Origin: an uncultured Pelagibacteraceae bacterium
GTDB taxonomy: Bacteria; Pseudomonadota; Alphaproteobacteria; Pelagibacterales; Pelagibacteraceae
DNA: 64,000 nucleotides
NCBI GenBank assembly: GCA_902604695.1
Contig: CACKZT010000002.1
Coordinates: 62,001-126,000, forward strand
Reading direction: 5' to 3'
The position numbers and the translations under genes are program-made. The notes under the pieces are model-generated. The model saw only the letters and a program-made list of their open reading frames with translations, searched no databases and had not been told where the DNA came from. Shown piece by piece: positions 26,243-35,290 of the stretch; position 1 is the stretch's first letter, and the number at the start of each line of letters is the position of its first letter.

Positions 26243-26408
26243 TAGTAATATCTTTTTTGATATCTTGTTTTGGTGAAGGAAAATCAATTTTATCAATTAA
26301 AAAAATACCAGTGACCAAAATAATTATAACAAATAGAGCTTTAACTATTTTTCTTGATATGGATTGGCCCAGTCCTCTTGAGTTATTGAATTTAAGTTGC
26401 ATAGTCAT
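26220..26408 (-). CDS. Small single-span membrane protein
   Basis: A 62-residue frame with a basic N-terminus (LKFNNSRGLGQSISRKIVK), one strong membrane helix (ALFVIIILVTGIFLIDKI) and a lysine/aspartate-rich tail, predicted to leave the tail in the periplasm. Its TAA lies inside the start of the secreted-protein gene (23 bp overlap), which suggests the two are made together and might interact. The first methionine at 26408 or the third residue at 26402 could be the start. No recognised family. Confidence 0.65.
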   Translation of the reverse strand: MTMQLKFNNSRGLGQSISRKIVKALFVIIILVTGIFLIDKIDFPSPKQDIKKDITNETIKLK

Positions 26409-26475
26409 AAAATATATTTAAACTAAATAAATAAGACAAATTTGTGATAAATCAAATTATTAATTAGGAATTTAA

Positions 26476-26991
26476 TTGAGAAAAAACCTTGTTTTAACTG
26501 GAATGATGGGAGTTGGTAAATCGACCATTGGTAAGACAATAGCTAAAAGGCTAAATATGACTTTTATTGATGTGGATAATCTTATTGTCCAAACTGAAAA
26601 TCAATCAATTAATAAAATATTTAAAGAAAAAGGTGAAAAATATTTTCGCGATAAAGAAAAATCGTTAACTTTAATCAATATCCAAAAAAAAAATTGTGTT
26701 ATTTCTTTGGGAGGAGGAGCTTTTATGGATACACAAATCAGAAGTGCTGTGCTGAAAAGTTGCTGTTGTTTTTGGTTAAAATTAGAGACAAAAGAATTAA
26801 TTAAAAGATTAAATAAAAACAATAAAAGACCATTGTTAAATCAAAATAATCTTGAAAAAACTTTAGACGAAATCCTTAATAAAAGAAAAGATTTTTATAA
26901 GTTGGCTCATTTTAAAATCAATTGTAAGAACTTAAATAAAGCTTTAGTAATAGACAAAATAATTAATATTTATGCAGATAAAAAAGATTAG
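26476..26991 (+). CDS. aroK: Shikimate kinase
   Basis: Phosphorylates shikimate at the 3-hydroxyl with ATP. The 171-residue P-loop kinase shows Walker A GMMGVGKST at 9-17, the shikimate-binding IDVDNLI with its DxD-like aspartates, GEKYFRDKEKS, and the GGGAF substrate loop. The start is a TTG at 26476; no in-frame ATG precedes the Walker motif closely enough, and TTG gives the family-typical spacing. It overlaps aroB by 20 bp, the classical aroKB pair. Confidence 0.95.
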   Translation: MRKNLVLTGMMGVGKSTIGKTIAKRLNMTFIDVDNLIVQTENQSINKIFKEKGEKYFRDKEKSLTLINIQKKNCVISLGGGAFMDTQIRSAVLKSCCCFWLKLETKELIKRLNKNNKRPLLNQNNLEKTLDEILNKRKDFYKLAHFKINCKNLNKALVIDKIINIYADKKD

Positions 26992-28081
26992 AATTAAAAA
27001 CCTTACTTCAGATTACTCAATCTTGATAGGAAATAATATATTAAACACAATCCCAAAAAAAATTAATAAATTATGTCCCCAAGCAAAAAAAATTGCAATT
27101 GTTTTGGACAAAAAAGTTCCGAGTAAGTTTAAAAAAAAATTAAAAAAAATACTTGAAAAATATGAAGTTTATACATTTGAATTCGTGACTAGCGAAAAAT
27201 TAAAATCTTTCACAAACGTTAATAGGTTAGCAGAAAAACTATTGTCAAAAAATTTTAATAGGTCAGATATTTTAATTGCGGTAGGTGGGGGCATACTTGG
27301 TGATTTTTCCGCATTTGTTGCTAGTATTGTAAAAAGAGGTATTAATTTTATTAATATTCCAACAACTTTACTTTCACAGGTGGACTCCTCAATAGGAGGA
27401 AAAACTGGGGTAAACTCCTCCTTTGGTAAAAATCTTATAGGAACTTTTTATGAACCAAAGCTAGTAATATCTGATGTATCTTTTTTAAAAAGCCTTCCTA
27501 AAAGAGAGATAGTTTGTGGTTATGCTGAGATTTTAAAACACTCATTAATTGTTAAAAATAATTTTTTTAGGTGGTTAAAAATAAACTCGAAAGAGATGTT
27601 GGAAAAAAGAAATCAAAATATCTTAACTTCTGCAATTTATAAAAGCTGTAAAGTAAAAGTTTTTTTTGTAAATAAAGACTTTAGAGAAAAAGGGTTGAGA
27701 ATGACTTTAAATTTTGGTCACACTTTTGCTCATGCTATTGAAGCAAAAAATAAATTTTCAAAAAAAATTAATCATGGTGAAGCAGTCTTAATAGGAATGA
27801 TGTTGGCTACAAAATTATCTTATATAAAAAGAATTTGTACTAAAAAAACCCTTGAAGACTTAAAGGACATATATATAAAAAATAATATTAATTACGATTG
27901 GAATAAATTTTTTACAAAAAGAGATAAAAATAAAATTGTAGATTTTATGAATAATGATAAAAAAAATAATGATAAAAAAATAAATTTAATTCTTTTAAAA
28001 AATATCGGAAAAACAACAAAACCTGGAGAGTATAAATTTACTAATCAACAACTTAAAAATACTTTGATTAAAATTAACTAA
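26972..28081 (+). CDS. aroB: 3-Dehydroquinate synthase
   Basis: Converts DAHP to 3-dehydroquinate in the shikimate pathway, using NAD and a divalent metal. The 369-residue protein carries VGGGILGDFSAFVAS for NAD binding, PTTLLSQVDSSIGGKTGVN, GYAEILKHSLI with a metal-binding Glu, and LNFGHTFAHAIE with the metal-binding His. It overlaps aroK by 20 bp and converges on bolA with an 8 bp overlap. Confidence 0.97.
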   Translation: MQIKKIRIKNLTSDYSILIGNNILNTIPKKINKLCPQAKKIAIVLDKKVPSKFKKKLKKILEKYEVYTFEFVTSEKLKSFTNVNRLAEKLLSKNFNRSDILIAVGGGILGDFSAFVASIVKRGINFINIPTTLLSQVDSSIGGKTGVNSSFGKNLIGTFYEPKLVISDVSFLKSLPKREIVCGYAEILKHSLIVKNNFFRWLKINSKEMLEKRNQNILTSAIYKSCKVKVFFVNKDFREKGLRMTLNFGHTFAHAIEAKNKFSKKINHGEAVLIGMMLATKLSYIKRICTKKTLEDLKDIYIKNNINYDWNKFFTKRDKNKIVDFMNNDKKNNDKKINLILLKNIGKTTKPGEYKFTNQQLKNTLIKIN

Positions 28082-28328
28082 TTTTTATTTCTAGGGCATG
28101 TATTTTTTCTCTCATTTCTTTTTCTAAAATTTTCATGATTGCTCTATGTGACTCAATTCTACCTAAGGTTTTGAGATGTTCTGACTCAATATCAATTTGT
28201 AGATGATATTTTTTTGAGTCAAAAAATTTATGTTTTCGATGCTTGTGGGAATTATCTATTACAATTACTTTATTTACTTTTAAATTTTCTTTAATTTTAT
28301 TTTCAATAAATTCGATAAATTCCTTCAT
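28074..28328 (-). CDS. BolA-family protein
   Basis: Roughly 84 residues from the ATG at 28328; eight more residues can be read from 28352, but MKEFIEFIENKI is the usual kind of start. The BolA fold is indicated by FDSKKYHLQIDIESEHLKTLGRIESHRAI, with the conserved SHRxI-type helix and a histidine that in relatives helps hold an iron-sulfur cluster with a monothiol glutaredoxin. The gene is divergent from the J-protein/cobS/cobT group, a neighbourhood kept in other alphaproteobacteria. Confidence 0.88.
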   Translation of the reverse strand: MKEFIEFIENKIKENLKVNKVIVIDNSHKHRKHKFFDSKKYHLQIDIESEHLKTLGRIESHRAIMKILEKEMREKIHALEIKIS

Positions 28329-28363
28329 AAAATTTAATTTTAATATATACATTTATAAATAAT

Positions 28364-28879
28364 ATGAAAATTATTTGTGACTGGGATAATTGTAATAAAG
28401 TTGGTAGCTATAAGGCTCCAATCGAGAAAGATAATAGCAGAAAATTTAGATTGCTGTGTTTGGAACATATTAAAATCTTCAACAAAAAATGGAATTATTT
28501 TGCTGATATGGATAACCAGCAGATAGAATATTTTATAAAATCGGATTTAACTTGGCATAAAACAACTAAAGGATTTAGCTCATCGGAGAATTTTTTTAAT
28601 ATTCTTTGGAATAATGCGTTAGAAGATAAGCTTAATATTTTTAAGTCTTCCAACTTTAAAGATTTTAAGAAAACCAATTTAACTACTACTGACCGTGACG
28701 CTTTGGATATAATGGACTTAAAATATGATGCAAAATGGGAGGAAATACAGAAAAAATTTAAAACCCTTGTAAAGAAATATCATCCTGATAAAAACCTCGG
28801 TAGTAAAAAATTTGAAGATAAACTAAAAAAAATTACTTTAGCTTATAGTCAATTAAAATTAACAATAGGAAAAAAATAA
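28364..28879 (+). CDS. J-domain protein (DnaJ-like co-chaperone) upstream of cobS
   Basis: The 171-residue protein ends in a J domain: DALDIMDLKYDAKWEEIQKKF, then the HPD tripeptide in KKYHPDKN that stimulates DnaK ATPase. The N-terminal half is not DnaJ-like. It opens CDWDNC and continues to CLEHIKIFNKKWNYF, a Cys-x4-Cys ... Cys-x2-His pattern that could bind zinc. The gene shares one base with cobS (TAATG), so the co-chaperone is probably made with the AAA+ protein. Its client is unknown; the arrangement suggests it assists the CobS/CobT complex. Confidence 0.88.
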   Translation: MKIICDWDNCNKVGSYKAPIEKDNSRKFRLLCLEHIKIFNKKWNYFADMDNQQIEYFIKSDLTWHKTTKGFSSSENFFNILWNNALEDKLNIFKSSNFKDFKKTNLTTTDRDALDIMDLKYDAKWEEIQKKFKTLVKKYHPDKNLGSKKFEDKLKKITLAYSQLKLTIGKK

Positions 28880-29859
28880 TGCCCGCTAATCTTGGTATGC
28901 AAAAACCTGATATTAAAATTTCAGTAAAACAAAGTTTTGGCATAGATACAGAAATGCAAATTGATGGGTTTGCAAAGAAAAATGAGTATGTGCCAACAAT
29001 AGATCAAGATTATAAATTTGATCGAGACACAACTCTAGCAATTTTATCTGGATTTGCTTTTAACAAAAGAGTTTTAATTCAGGGATATCATGGTACTGGA
29101 AAATCAACTCACATAGAACAAGTTGCGGCTAGACTTAACTGGCCGTGTATTAGAGTAAATTTAGATAGTCATATAAGCAGAATAGATTTAATTGGAAAAG
29201 ATGCAATAATTTTAAAAGACGGAAAACAAATAACAGAATTTCAAGAAGGTATTTTACCTTGGTCAATTCAAAATCCTGTAGCTTTAGTTTTTGATGAATA
29301 TGATGCAGGAAGACCTGACGTTATGTTTGTTATTCAGCGAGTATTAGAAAGTGAAGGAAATTTTACACTTCTAGATAAAAAGAAAGTCATTGAGCAGAAT
29401 GATTACTTTAGAATGTTTGCTACGACTAATACTGTGGGATTGGGAGATACCACTGGACTTTACCATGGAACACAACAAATAAACCAAGGTCAAATGGATA
29501 GATGGAATATAGTAACTACTTTAAATTACCTATCTTTTGATAAAGAATTAGAAATTATTTTAGCAAAAAATAAAAATTTCGATAATAAAGATGGCAAAGA
29601 AACAATTTCAAATATGATTAAAGTGGCAGATCTGACTAGAAAGGGATTTATTAATGGTGATATTTCGACTGTAATGAGTCCAAGGACTGTTTTACATTGG
29701 GCTGATAATACAAATATATTTAAAGATCATGGGTATGCATTTAGAGTAACATTTTTAAATAAGTGTGATGATTTGGAAAAAAAAATAATTTCTGAATATT
29801 ATCAACGTTGCTTTGGTGAAGATTTACCTGAGTCTTCTGTAAATGTTACCATTACTTAG
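28879..29859 (+). CDS. cobS: CobS-type AAA+ ATPase (cobaltochelatase subunit family)
   Basis: The 326-residue MoxR-like AAA+ protein has Walker [10 protein letters not shown] near residue 69, Walker [16 protein letters not shown] near 131, a sensor segment [11 protein letters not shown] and the family N-terminal pattern with [15 protein letters not shown]. In B12 producers CobS and CobT form the ring ATPase that drives cobalt insertion by CobN. No cobN or corrin pathway gene is visible here, so a chelatase role should not be assumed. It lies in the J-protein-cobS-cobT unit. Confidence 0.9.
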   Translation: MPANLGMQKPDIKISVKQSFGIDTEMQIDGFAKKNEYVPTIDQDYKFDRDTTLAILSGFAFNKRVLIQGYHGTGKSTHIEQVAARLNWPCIRVNLDSHISRIDLIGKDAIILKDGKQITEFQEGILPWSIQNPVALVFDEYDAGRPDVMFVIQRVLESEGNFTLLDKKKVIEQNDYFRMFATTNTVGLGDTTGLYHGTQQINQGQMDRWNIVTTLNYLSFDKELEIILAKNKNFDNKDGKETISNMIKVADLTRKGFINGDISTVMSPRTVLHWADNTNIFKDHGYAFRVTFLNKCDDLEKKIISEYYQRCFGEDLPESSVNVTIT

Positions 29860-29860
29860 A

Positions 29861-31666
29861 ATGGAAAAAAAAGAAAACTATTTACAAGATTTTAAAACAG
29901 CAATCATTTCAACAGTAAAATCTTTATCTAATTCCGATGAAGTTGAAGTTACCTTTGGGGGCAAAAGTTCAGATAAAGAAAAAATTACTGTTAGGCTTCC
30001 TGAATTAGAAGCAAGTAATGATAAAATAAATTTTACAAAAGTAAGAGCAGTCGCTGATTCAGAGGCGCTTAAAATAAGATACAGCAATGAGGAAATTTTT
30101 AAAAAATTTGAACCTGCTGGAAATATCTCTAAAAAACTTTATTCAATAGCTGAGCAAATAAGATATGAAAAAATAGGCTCTTCAAAATTTAAAGGAATTA
30201 AAGAAAATATTCACTCTTACTACAACAAAAGGCTGGATAGCTTAGATTTAACTAAAACTGAAAATAAAATTATTGAAGCTTTTGAAAATTATTTGCGTGT
30301 AAATATACTTGGTTTAAAAAATAAAAAAAATATAGAAAAAGAGTTTAAATCTTTTAAAAAAAATTTTGATAGTGCTTTTAAATCTAAATTATTAAAAGTT
30401 GGCGAAAATTTGGGAGAACAACATAAATTTAACTCTTTAATTTCTTCAATAATAGAAGATATGGATATTGATGAAACAAATGATCAAGACCCAAAAAATC
30501 ACGAAAATGAGGAAAAATTAGACAATAAAAATAGTAGTGATAAAAATGAACAAAAAACTAAAGACAAGGATGATGAAAATCAAGAAATGTCGATTGATAC
30601 AAGCGCACCAGATGTAGAAAATTATGCAAAAGAAACGGATGATGAAGGAAAAGATGTAGAAATAGAAGATACCTCAAACCCTATCGATGGCCAGCGAAAA
30701 ATTAATTCTAATTTTGGTGATAAAAAATATAAAGCATACACTGAAGAATTCGATGAAGTTATAAAGGCAGAAGAACTTGAAAATGAGGAGGAATTAAATA
30801 GATTAAGAAAAATCTTAGACCAACAACTTCTTCAACTAAAAAGCTTCATATCAAAACTAGCTAATAAATTACAAAGAAAACTTTTGGCAAAACAAAATAG
30901 ATCTTGGAATTTTGATTTAGAAGAAGGATTGCTAGATACTTCTAAACTAACAAGAATCATAATAGACCCTTTCAATTCACTCTCTTTTAAAAAAGAGAAA
31001 GACATGGAATTCAAAGATACTTTAGTTACTATTTTAATAGATAATTCTGGATCGATGAGAGGAAAACCGATTTCTGTAGCAGCTACTTGTGCTGATATTT
31101 TATCGAGAACTTTAGAAAGATGTTCAGTAAAAGTAGAAATTTTAGGATTTACTACTAAACATTGGAAAGGCGGATCCAGTAGAGAAAAATGGTTAAAAAA
31201 TGAAAAACCTTCATTTCCAGGAAGACTAAATGATTTGAGGCACATAATTTATAAATCAGCTGATACTCCTTGGAGGCAAGCAAAAAACAACATGGGCTTA
31301 ATGTTAAAAGAAGGTTTGCTTAAAGAGAATATAGATGGTGAAGCTTTAAAATGGGCATGTACAAAAATGACGAAAAGAAAAGAAGAAAGAAAAATATTAA
31401 TGGTCATATCAGATGGAGCACCAGTAGACGATTCTTCACTTTCGACAAACTCTAGTGATTATTTAGAAACTAATTTAAAGAAAGTAGTTAAATGGATTGA
31501 AGGCAACACTGCAATTGAGTTACTGGCTATTGGTATAGGTCACGATGTTACGAGATACTATAAAAGAGCAATTAAAATTGCAGATGTTCAAGATCTTGGC
31601 GACACAATGATTAATGAGCTTACAGATTTATTTTCTGAAAGTAAAAAAAGAAATACTATTCATTAA
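29861..31666 (+). CDS. cobT: CobT-type VWA protein (cobaltochelatase subunit family)
   Basis: About 601 residues from the ATG at 29861, just after the cobS TAG; an alternative ATG at 29843 would add six residues. The N-terminal half resembles CobT ([31 protein letters not shown]). Residues about 200-300 are an acidic, low-complexity linker. The C-terminal third is a von Willebrand A domain with the MIDAS motif [12 protein letters not shown] near 391 and [10 protein letters not shown]. CobS and CobT act together as an AAA+/VWA pair. It converges on the transporter gene with a 4 bp overlap. Confidence 0.9.
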   Translation: MEKKENYLQDFKTAIISTVKSLSNSDEVEVTFGGKSSDKEKITVRLPELEASNDKINFTKVRAVADSEALKIRYSNEEIFKKFEPAGNISKKLYSIAEQIRYEKIGSSKFKGIKENIHSYYNKRLDSLDLTKTENKIIEAFENYLRVNILGLKNKKNIEKEFKSFKKNFDSAFKSKLLKVGENLGEQHKFNSLISSIIEDMDIDETNDQDPKNHENEEKLDNKNSSDKNEQKTKDKDDENQEMSIDTSAPDVENYAKETDDEGKDVEIEDTSNPIDGQRKINSNFGDKKYKAYTEEFDEVIKAEELENEEELNRLRKILDQQLLQLKSFISKLANKLQRKLLAKQNRSWNFDLEEGLLDTSKLTRIIIDPFNSLSFKKEKDMEFKDTLVTILIDNSGSMRGKPISVAATCADILSRTLERCSVKVEILGFTTKHWKGGSSREKWLKNEKPSFPGRLNDLRHIIYKSADTPWRQAKNNMGLMLKEGLLKENIDGEALKWACTKMTKRKEERKILMVISDGAPVDDSSLSTNSSDYLETNLKKVVKWIEGNTAIELLAIGIGHDVTRYYKRAIKIADVQDLGDTMINELTDLFSESKKRNTIH

Positions 31667-32253
31667 ATAGAAAAAACTTTTTTTCTATGAGAAGCATCCT
31701 TCACAGTTTTTAATAATAACCTAAAAGGAACAAGCATTGTCAAAGCTATTAGTATTTTTACCATCAGATCACCTAGAGCTAGTGAAAACCATGGAATATC
31801 TGTTTGGTAAAAAGAAATTGAGAAAAACAAAAAAGTATCTACAACTGAACCTATTAAAGATGAAATTAAAGGTGGGACAAACCAATTTTTATTTTTTCTC
31901 AATTTATCAAAAATTTGAACATCTAAACTTTGAGCCACTAAAAAGGCTGTTCCCGAACCAATAGCAATTCTAACAGAAATGATATCAGAGTAATTAGTTG
32001 AAACTAAAAAAGTTAGTAAAACTCCAATAATAAAACCTATATAGATTATTTTTTTTGCAACATTTTTCCCAAAAGCTCTATTAGCTAAATCAGTAATTAA
32101 AAATGTAATAGGATAACTAAATGCTCCATAAGTTAAGATATCTTGAAGCCCGTAATATTTTATAGGAAATTGGACTAAATAATTTGAAGCAATTACGATT
32201 ATACCCATCATAAAAGCTAAGGTTATAAATAATTTATTATTCAAGCTCTTCAT
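31663..32253 (-). CDS. yhhQ: Queuosine precursor transporter (YhhQ/VUT family)
   Basis: The 196-residue integral membrane protein has about six spans and the family landmarks [51 protein letters not shown] and [13 protein letters not shown]. In E. coli this family imports preQ0/preQ1 for queuosine modification of tRNA wobble bases. That would suit a streamlined cell that salvages the precursor instead of making it. It lies 7 bases downstream of rpmB. The exact substrate is inferred from family. Confidence 0.88.
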   Translation of the reverse strand: MKSLNNKLFITLAFMMGIIVIASNYLVQFPIKYYGLQDILTYGAFSYPITFLITDLANRAFGKNVAKKIIYIGFIIGVLLTFLVSTNYSDIISVRIAIGSGTAFLVAQSLDVQIFDKLRKNKNWFVPPLISSLIGSVVDTFLFFSISFYQTDIPWFSLALGDLMVKILIALTMLVPFRLLLKTVKDASHRKKVFSI

Positions 32254-32260
32254 TTAATAA

Positions 32261-32539
32261 TTAAGCTTTAATTGATAAAGAAATTTTTAATTTTTGTGCT
32301 TTTTTTGAAAGGTTTTTATTTTTTGCATTTTTTAAAAATTTATCTAGACCACCTTTGAAATCAACAGTTCTAAGTGCTGCGTTCGAAACACTTAATTTAA
32401 TACTTTTTTTTAAAATATCACTCTTGAATGTTACTTTTTTTAGATTTGGCAAAAACCTTCTCTTGGTCTTATTGTTAGAGTGACTAACATTGTGACCTTT
32501 TAATGGAGAAACACCTGTAAGCTCGCATCTTTTAGACAT
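32261..32539 (-). CDS. rpmB: 50S ribosomal protein L28
   Basis: The 92-residue basic protein starts [22 protein letters not shown] and continues with [14 protein letters not shown], the L28 signature with its [12 protein letters not shown] segment. [19 protein letters not shown] is the alphaproteobacterial C-terminal part. It sits between pyrD and the transporter on the minus strand; about 44 bases upstream separate it from pyrD and may contain its own promoter. Confidence 0.97.
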   Translation of the reverse strand: MSKRCELTGVSPLKGHNVSHSNNKTKRRFLPNLKKVTFKSDILKKSIKLSVSNAALRTVDFKGGLDKFLKNAKNKNLSKKAQKLKISLSIKA

Positions 32540-32583
32540 AAATTAATTTTCTGATAGTTGTATAAGACCTGATTTATAAATGG

Positions 32584-33630
32584 TCAAGTATTAATTCCTA
32601 CTGCTTCATTAATACTTGAAATTTTTTCCTTTTTTAAAATTGAAATCAAGTCTTTTTTAATTTCTTTCACAATTGCAGGTCCTTTATAAATCATTCCAGT
32701 ATAAAGTTGAATAGCACTCGCGCCTGACGATATTTTTTCAAAAGCACTTTCTCCAGAATCAACGCCGCCGACCCCAATAATAGGAATTTTTTTCTTCGTA
32801 TGTCTATAAAATTTTTTAATCATTATGGTCGATAATTTTTTTAAGGGAAGACCAGATAACCCACCCTCCTCATTTTTTTTTAAATCATTTAAATTTTCTC
32901 TATTACTATTTGATGTATTTGAAACAATAATTCCATCAACTTTAAACTTTAAAATTAACTCCATAATATTCTCTATATCTTTATCACTTATATCTGGAGA
33001 AATTTTTATTAATAATGGTTTATTAATTTTATTATCTTTTTTAAATTTGTTAATTTTTGTTAACAATGAAAACATTGTATCTTTTTGGTGGAAATCTCTC
33101 AAACCTTCAGTATTAGGAGATGAGATATTAATTGTTATGTAACTCGCTAAATTATGAATCTTTTCTAAACAAGTAGTAAAATCATTTATTTTATCTTTTG
33201 TATCTTTATTAGGACCTATATTTATTCCTAAAATTCCTTTAGGAGGACTTCGAAGAATTCTTTTTATTATAACTTCTAAACCATGATTGTTAAATCCTAA
33301 TCTATTTATTAACCCTTTATCTTTTTCTAAACGAAAAATTCTTGGTTTTTGATTACCAAGCTGTCTTCGTGGAGTCACTGTTCCTACTTCAATGAAACCA
33401 AAGCCAAATTTAAATAATGAGTTATATACTTCTGCACTTTTATCGAATCCTGCGGCTAAACCTATTGGATTTTTAATATTTATGCCGAATAATCTTGTTT
33501 CTAGAATTTCTTCTCCATCTACTTTAAAAAAGGCTTCAGGTATCAAATTAAATTTTAAAGACTTAATAGCTAAATCATGTGCAACTTCTGGATCTAAATT
33601 AAAAATATATGGTCTTAAAACTGAAAACAT
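32584..33630 (-). CDS. pyrD: Dihydroorotate dehydrogenase (quinone, class 2)
   Basis: Oxidises dihydroorotate to orotate with FMN and passes electrons to the membrane quinone pool. The 348-residue protein has the N-terminal membrane-associating helix of class 2 (PYIFNLDPEVAHDLAIKSL), NPIGLAAGFDKSAEVYN, GFIEVGTVTPRRQLGNQKPRIFRL, INISSPNTEGLRDF with the catalytic Ser region, and IIGVGGVDSGESAFEKI. It follows lysK by four bases. Confidence 0.97.
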   Translation of the reverse strand: MFSVLRPYIFNLDPEVAHDLAIKSLKFNLIPEAFFKVDGEEILETRLFGINIKNPIGLAAGFDKSAEVYNSLFKFGFGFIEVGTVTPRRQLGNQKPRIFRLEKDKGLINRLGFNNHGLEVIIKRILRSPPKGILGINIGPNKDTKDKINDFTTCLEKIHNLASYITINISSPNTEGLRDFHQKDTMFSLLTKINKFKKDNKINKPLLIKISPDISDKDIENIMELILKFKVDGIIVSNTSNSNRENLNDLKKNEEGGLSGLPLKKLSTIMIKKFYRHTKKKIPIIGVGGVDSGESAFEKISSGASAIQLYTGMIYKGPAIVKEIKKDLISILKKEKISSINEAVGINT

Positions 33631-33634
33631 TTTG

Positions 33635-35197
33635 CTACCTTATTTTTTCCTCAATTAAATTTATTGTTTCTTTAACACCGAAGAAGCTTATAAAAAAACC
33701 CATTCTTGGTCCATCAGCTTCTCCAAATAAAACTTCGTAGATTAATATAAACCAATCTCTTAGATTTTTTTCATACCCATTTTCCTTTCCTACAGAATAA
33801 ACAACAGTTTGAATTTCTTCGGGTTTGGTATTTTGTGAAATTAAACTAAGTTTTTTAATTAAATTTTTAAACGCTTTTTTTTCACTTTCATTTGGACGCT
33901 TATACTTTTTATTTGGTTCAACTTTATCTTTAAAATAATTTAACGCAAATTCAGTTAAACAATCTAAAATTGGATAGTTTTCAGGCTTTATATCTTTATG
34001 AAATTTATTTATAAATTTCCATAAAATTTTTTTATCTCTTGCGTTGCTTGATCCTACTAAGTTTAAAAGCATAGAAAACGGCATCACGATTTTTTCTTTA
34101 GGTGGTTTTCCATTATGCACATGCCAGACTGGATTTAAAATTTTTTCAGAGTTTTTTTGAGTATGAAATTTTTCTATATTTGTAAGATATTCATCTACTG
34201 TTTTTGGAACTACCTCTGCATAAAGTTTTTTAGCTCTTTTGGGATTAGGATACATATATAAAGAAAGACTCTCAGGCGAAGCGTATCTTAGCCACTGATC
34301 TATAGAAATTCCATTTCCTTTAGACTTAGAAATTTTTTCTCCTTTCTCATCCAAAAATAATTCGTAAGCAAAGCCATCAGGAGGTCTTTTGCCCAAAACT
34401 TTACAGATTTTATTTGATAGGATTGCACTTTCCGTCAAATCTTTTCCGTACATTTCAAAATCAACATCAAATGTAAACCACCTCATTGCCCAGTCTACCT
34501 TCCATTGTAACTTACACAATCCATTGATGATCTCAGTTTCTATTTTTTTTCCATTGTTATCGAAAACAATTTTTCCTTTTTTTTGATTCATTTCGATCAT
34601 AGGTATCTCTAAAACTTTTCCTGTATCAGGACATAAAGGTAAAAAAGGACAGTAAGTTTTACGTCTTTCATTTCCTAAAGTTGGTAAGATAATATTCATT
34701 ATATCGTCATATTTTTCTAAAACTCTGTGTAATGATTCGTTAAAAATACCTTTCTTGTAATTTTCTGTTGAGCTTTTAAAAATAAAATCGAACTTAAATT
34801 TTGTTAAAAATTTTTTTAACATTTCATTATTATGTTCTCCAAAGCTATTAAATTTTTCAAAGGGGTCAGGAATGCTTGTTAGTGGTTTACCTAAATTGTC
34901 ATTAAGAATTTTTTCATTTGGTATATTGTCTGGAACTTTTCTTAGACCATCCATATCGTCTGAAAAAGTTATTAGTTCACAATCAAATTTTTCTATGTGT
35001 TTTAAAGCATTTATCATCATTGAAGTTCTAGCTACCTCTCCAAATGTGCCTATATGAGGTAATCCACTAGGCCCATAACCTGTTTGAAAGATTATTTTTT
35101 TTTTCTCTTTAATTAAATCTTTTCTATTTTTTAAAAGCTTTCTTATTTCAACAAAAGGCCACGAAGAAGTTGATTGAATTAAGTCTTTATCAAGCAT
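33635..35197 (-). CDS. lysK: Class I lysyl-tRNA synthetase
   Basis: Charges tRNA-Lys. At 520 residues it has the class I Rossmann fold signature GYGPSGLPHIGTFGE (HIGH motif) near residue 40 and KISKSKGNG (KMSKS motif) near 287. It is therefore the archaeal-type LysRS1 and not the class II LysS of most bacteria. LysRS1 is usual in alphaproteobacteria, which supports the taxonomic call. Cysteines in FLPLCPDTGKVLEIP may be metal-related. It heads the lysK-pyrD-rpmB-yhhQ set and diverges from trkH across about 93 bases. Confidence 0.96.
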   Translation of the reverse strand: MLDKDLIQSTSSWPFVEIRKLLKNRKDLIKEKKKIIFQTGYGPSGLPHIGTFGEVARTSMMINALKHIEKFDCELITFSDDMDGLRKVPDNIPNEKILNDNLGKPLTSIPDPFEKFNSFGEHNNEMLKKFLTKFKFDFIFKSSTENYKKGIFNESLHRVLEKYDDIMNIILPTLGNERRKTYCPFLPLCPDTGKVLEIPMIEMNQKKGKIVFDNNGKKIETEIINGLCKLQWKVDWAMRWFTFDVDFEMYGKDLTESAILSNKICKVLGKRPPDGFAYELFLDEKGEKISKSKGNGISIDQWLRYASPESLSLYMYPNPKRAKKLYAEVVPKTVDEYLTNIEKFHTQKNSEKILNPVWHVHNGKPPKEKIVMPFSMLLNLVGSSNARDKKILWKFINKFHKDIKPENYPILDCLTEFALNYFKDKVEPNKKYKRPNESEKKAFKNLIKKLSLISQNTKPEEIQTVVYSVGKENGYEKNLRDWFILIYEVLFGEADGPRMGFFISFFGVKETINLIEEKIR

Positions 35198-35290
35198 AAG
35201 TATGGTTTATAAAATTTTATATATAAAATACAGTTATAAATACAACATATTCAGTTGAATTTTATAACTATTTAAATAGTCTCACTTTTA

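Noticed and set aside
30832-31245. A 137-codon frame antisense to cobT
   Set aside because: It mirrors the codon structure of cobT, has no recognisable domain and no start signal, and the sense gene is clearly real.
35215-35230. AT-only palindrome TTTTATATATAAAA upstream of trkH as an operator
   Set aside because: Such palindromes arise readily in DNA of this composition; no known regulator motif matches.
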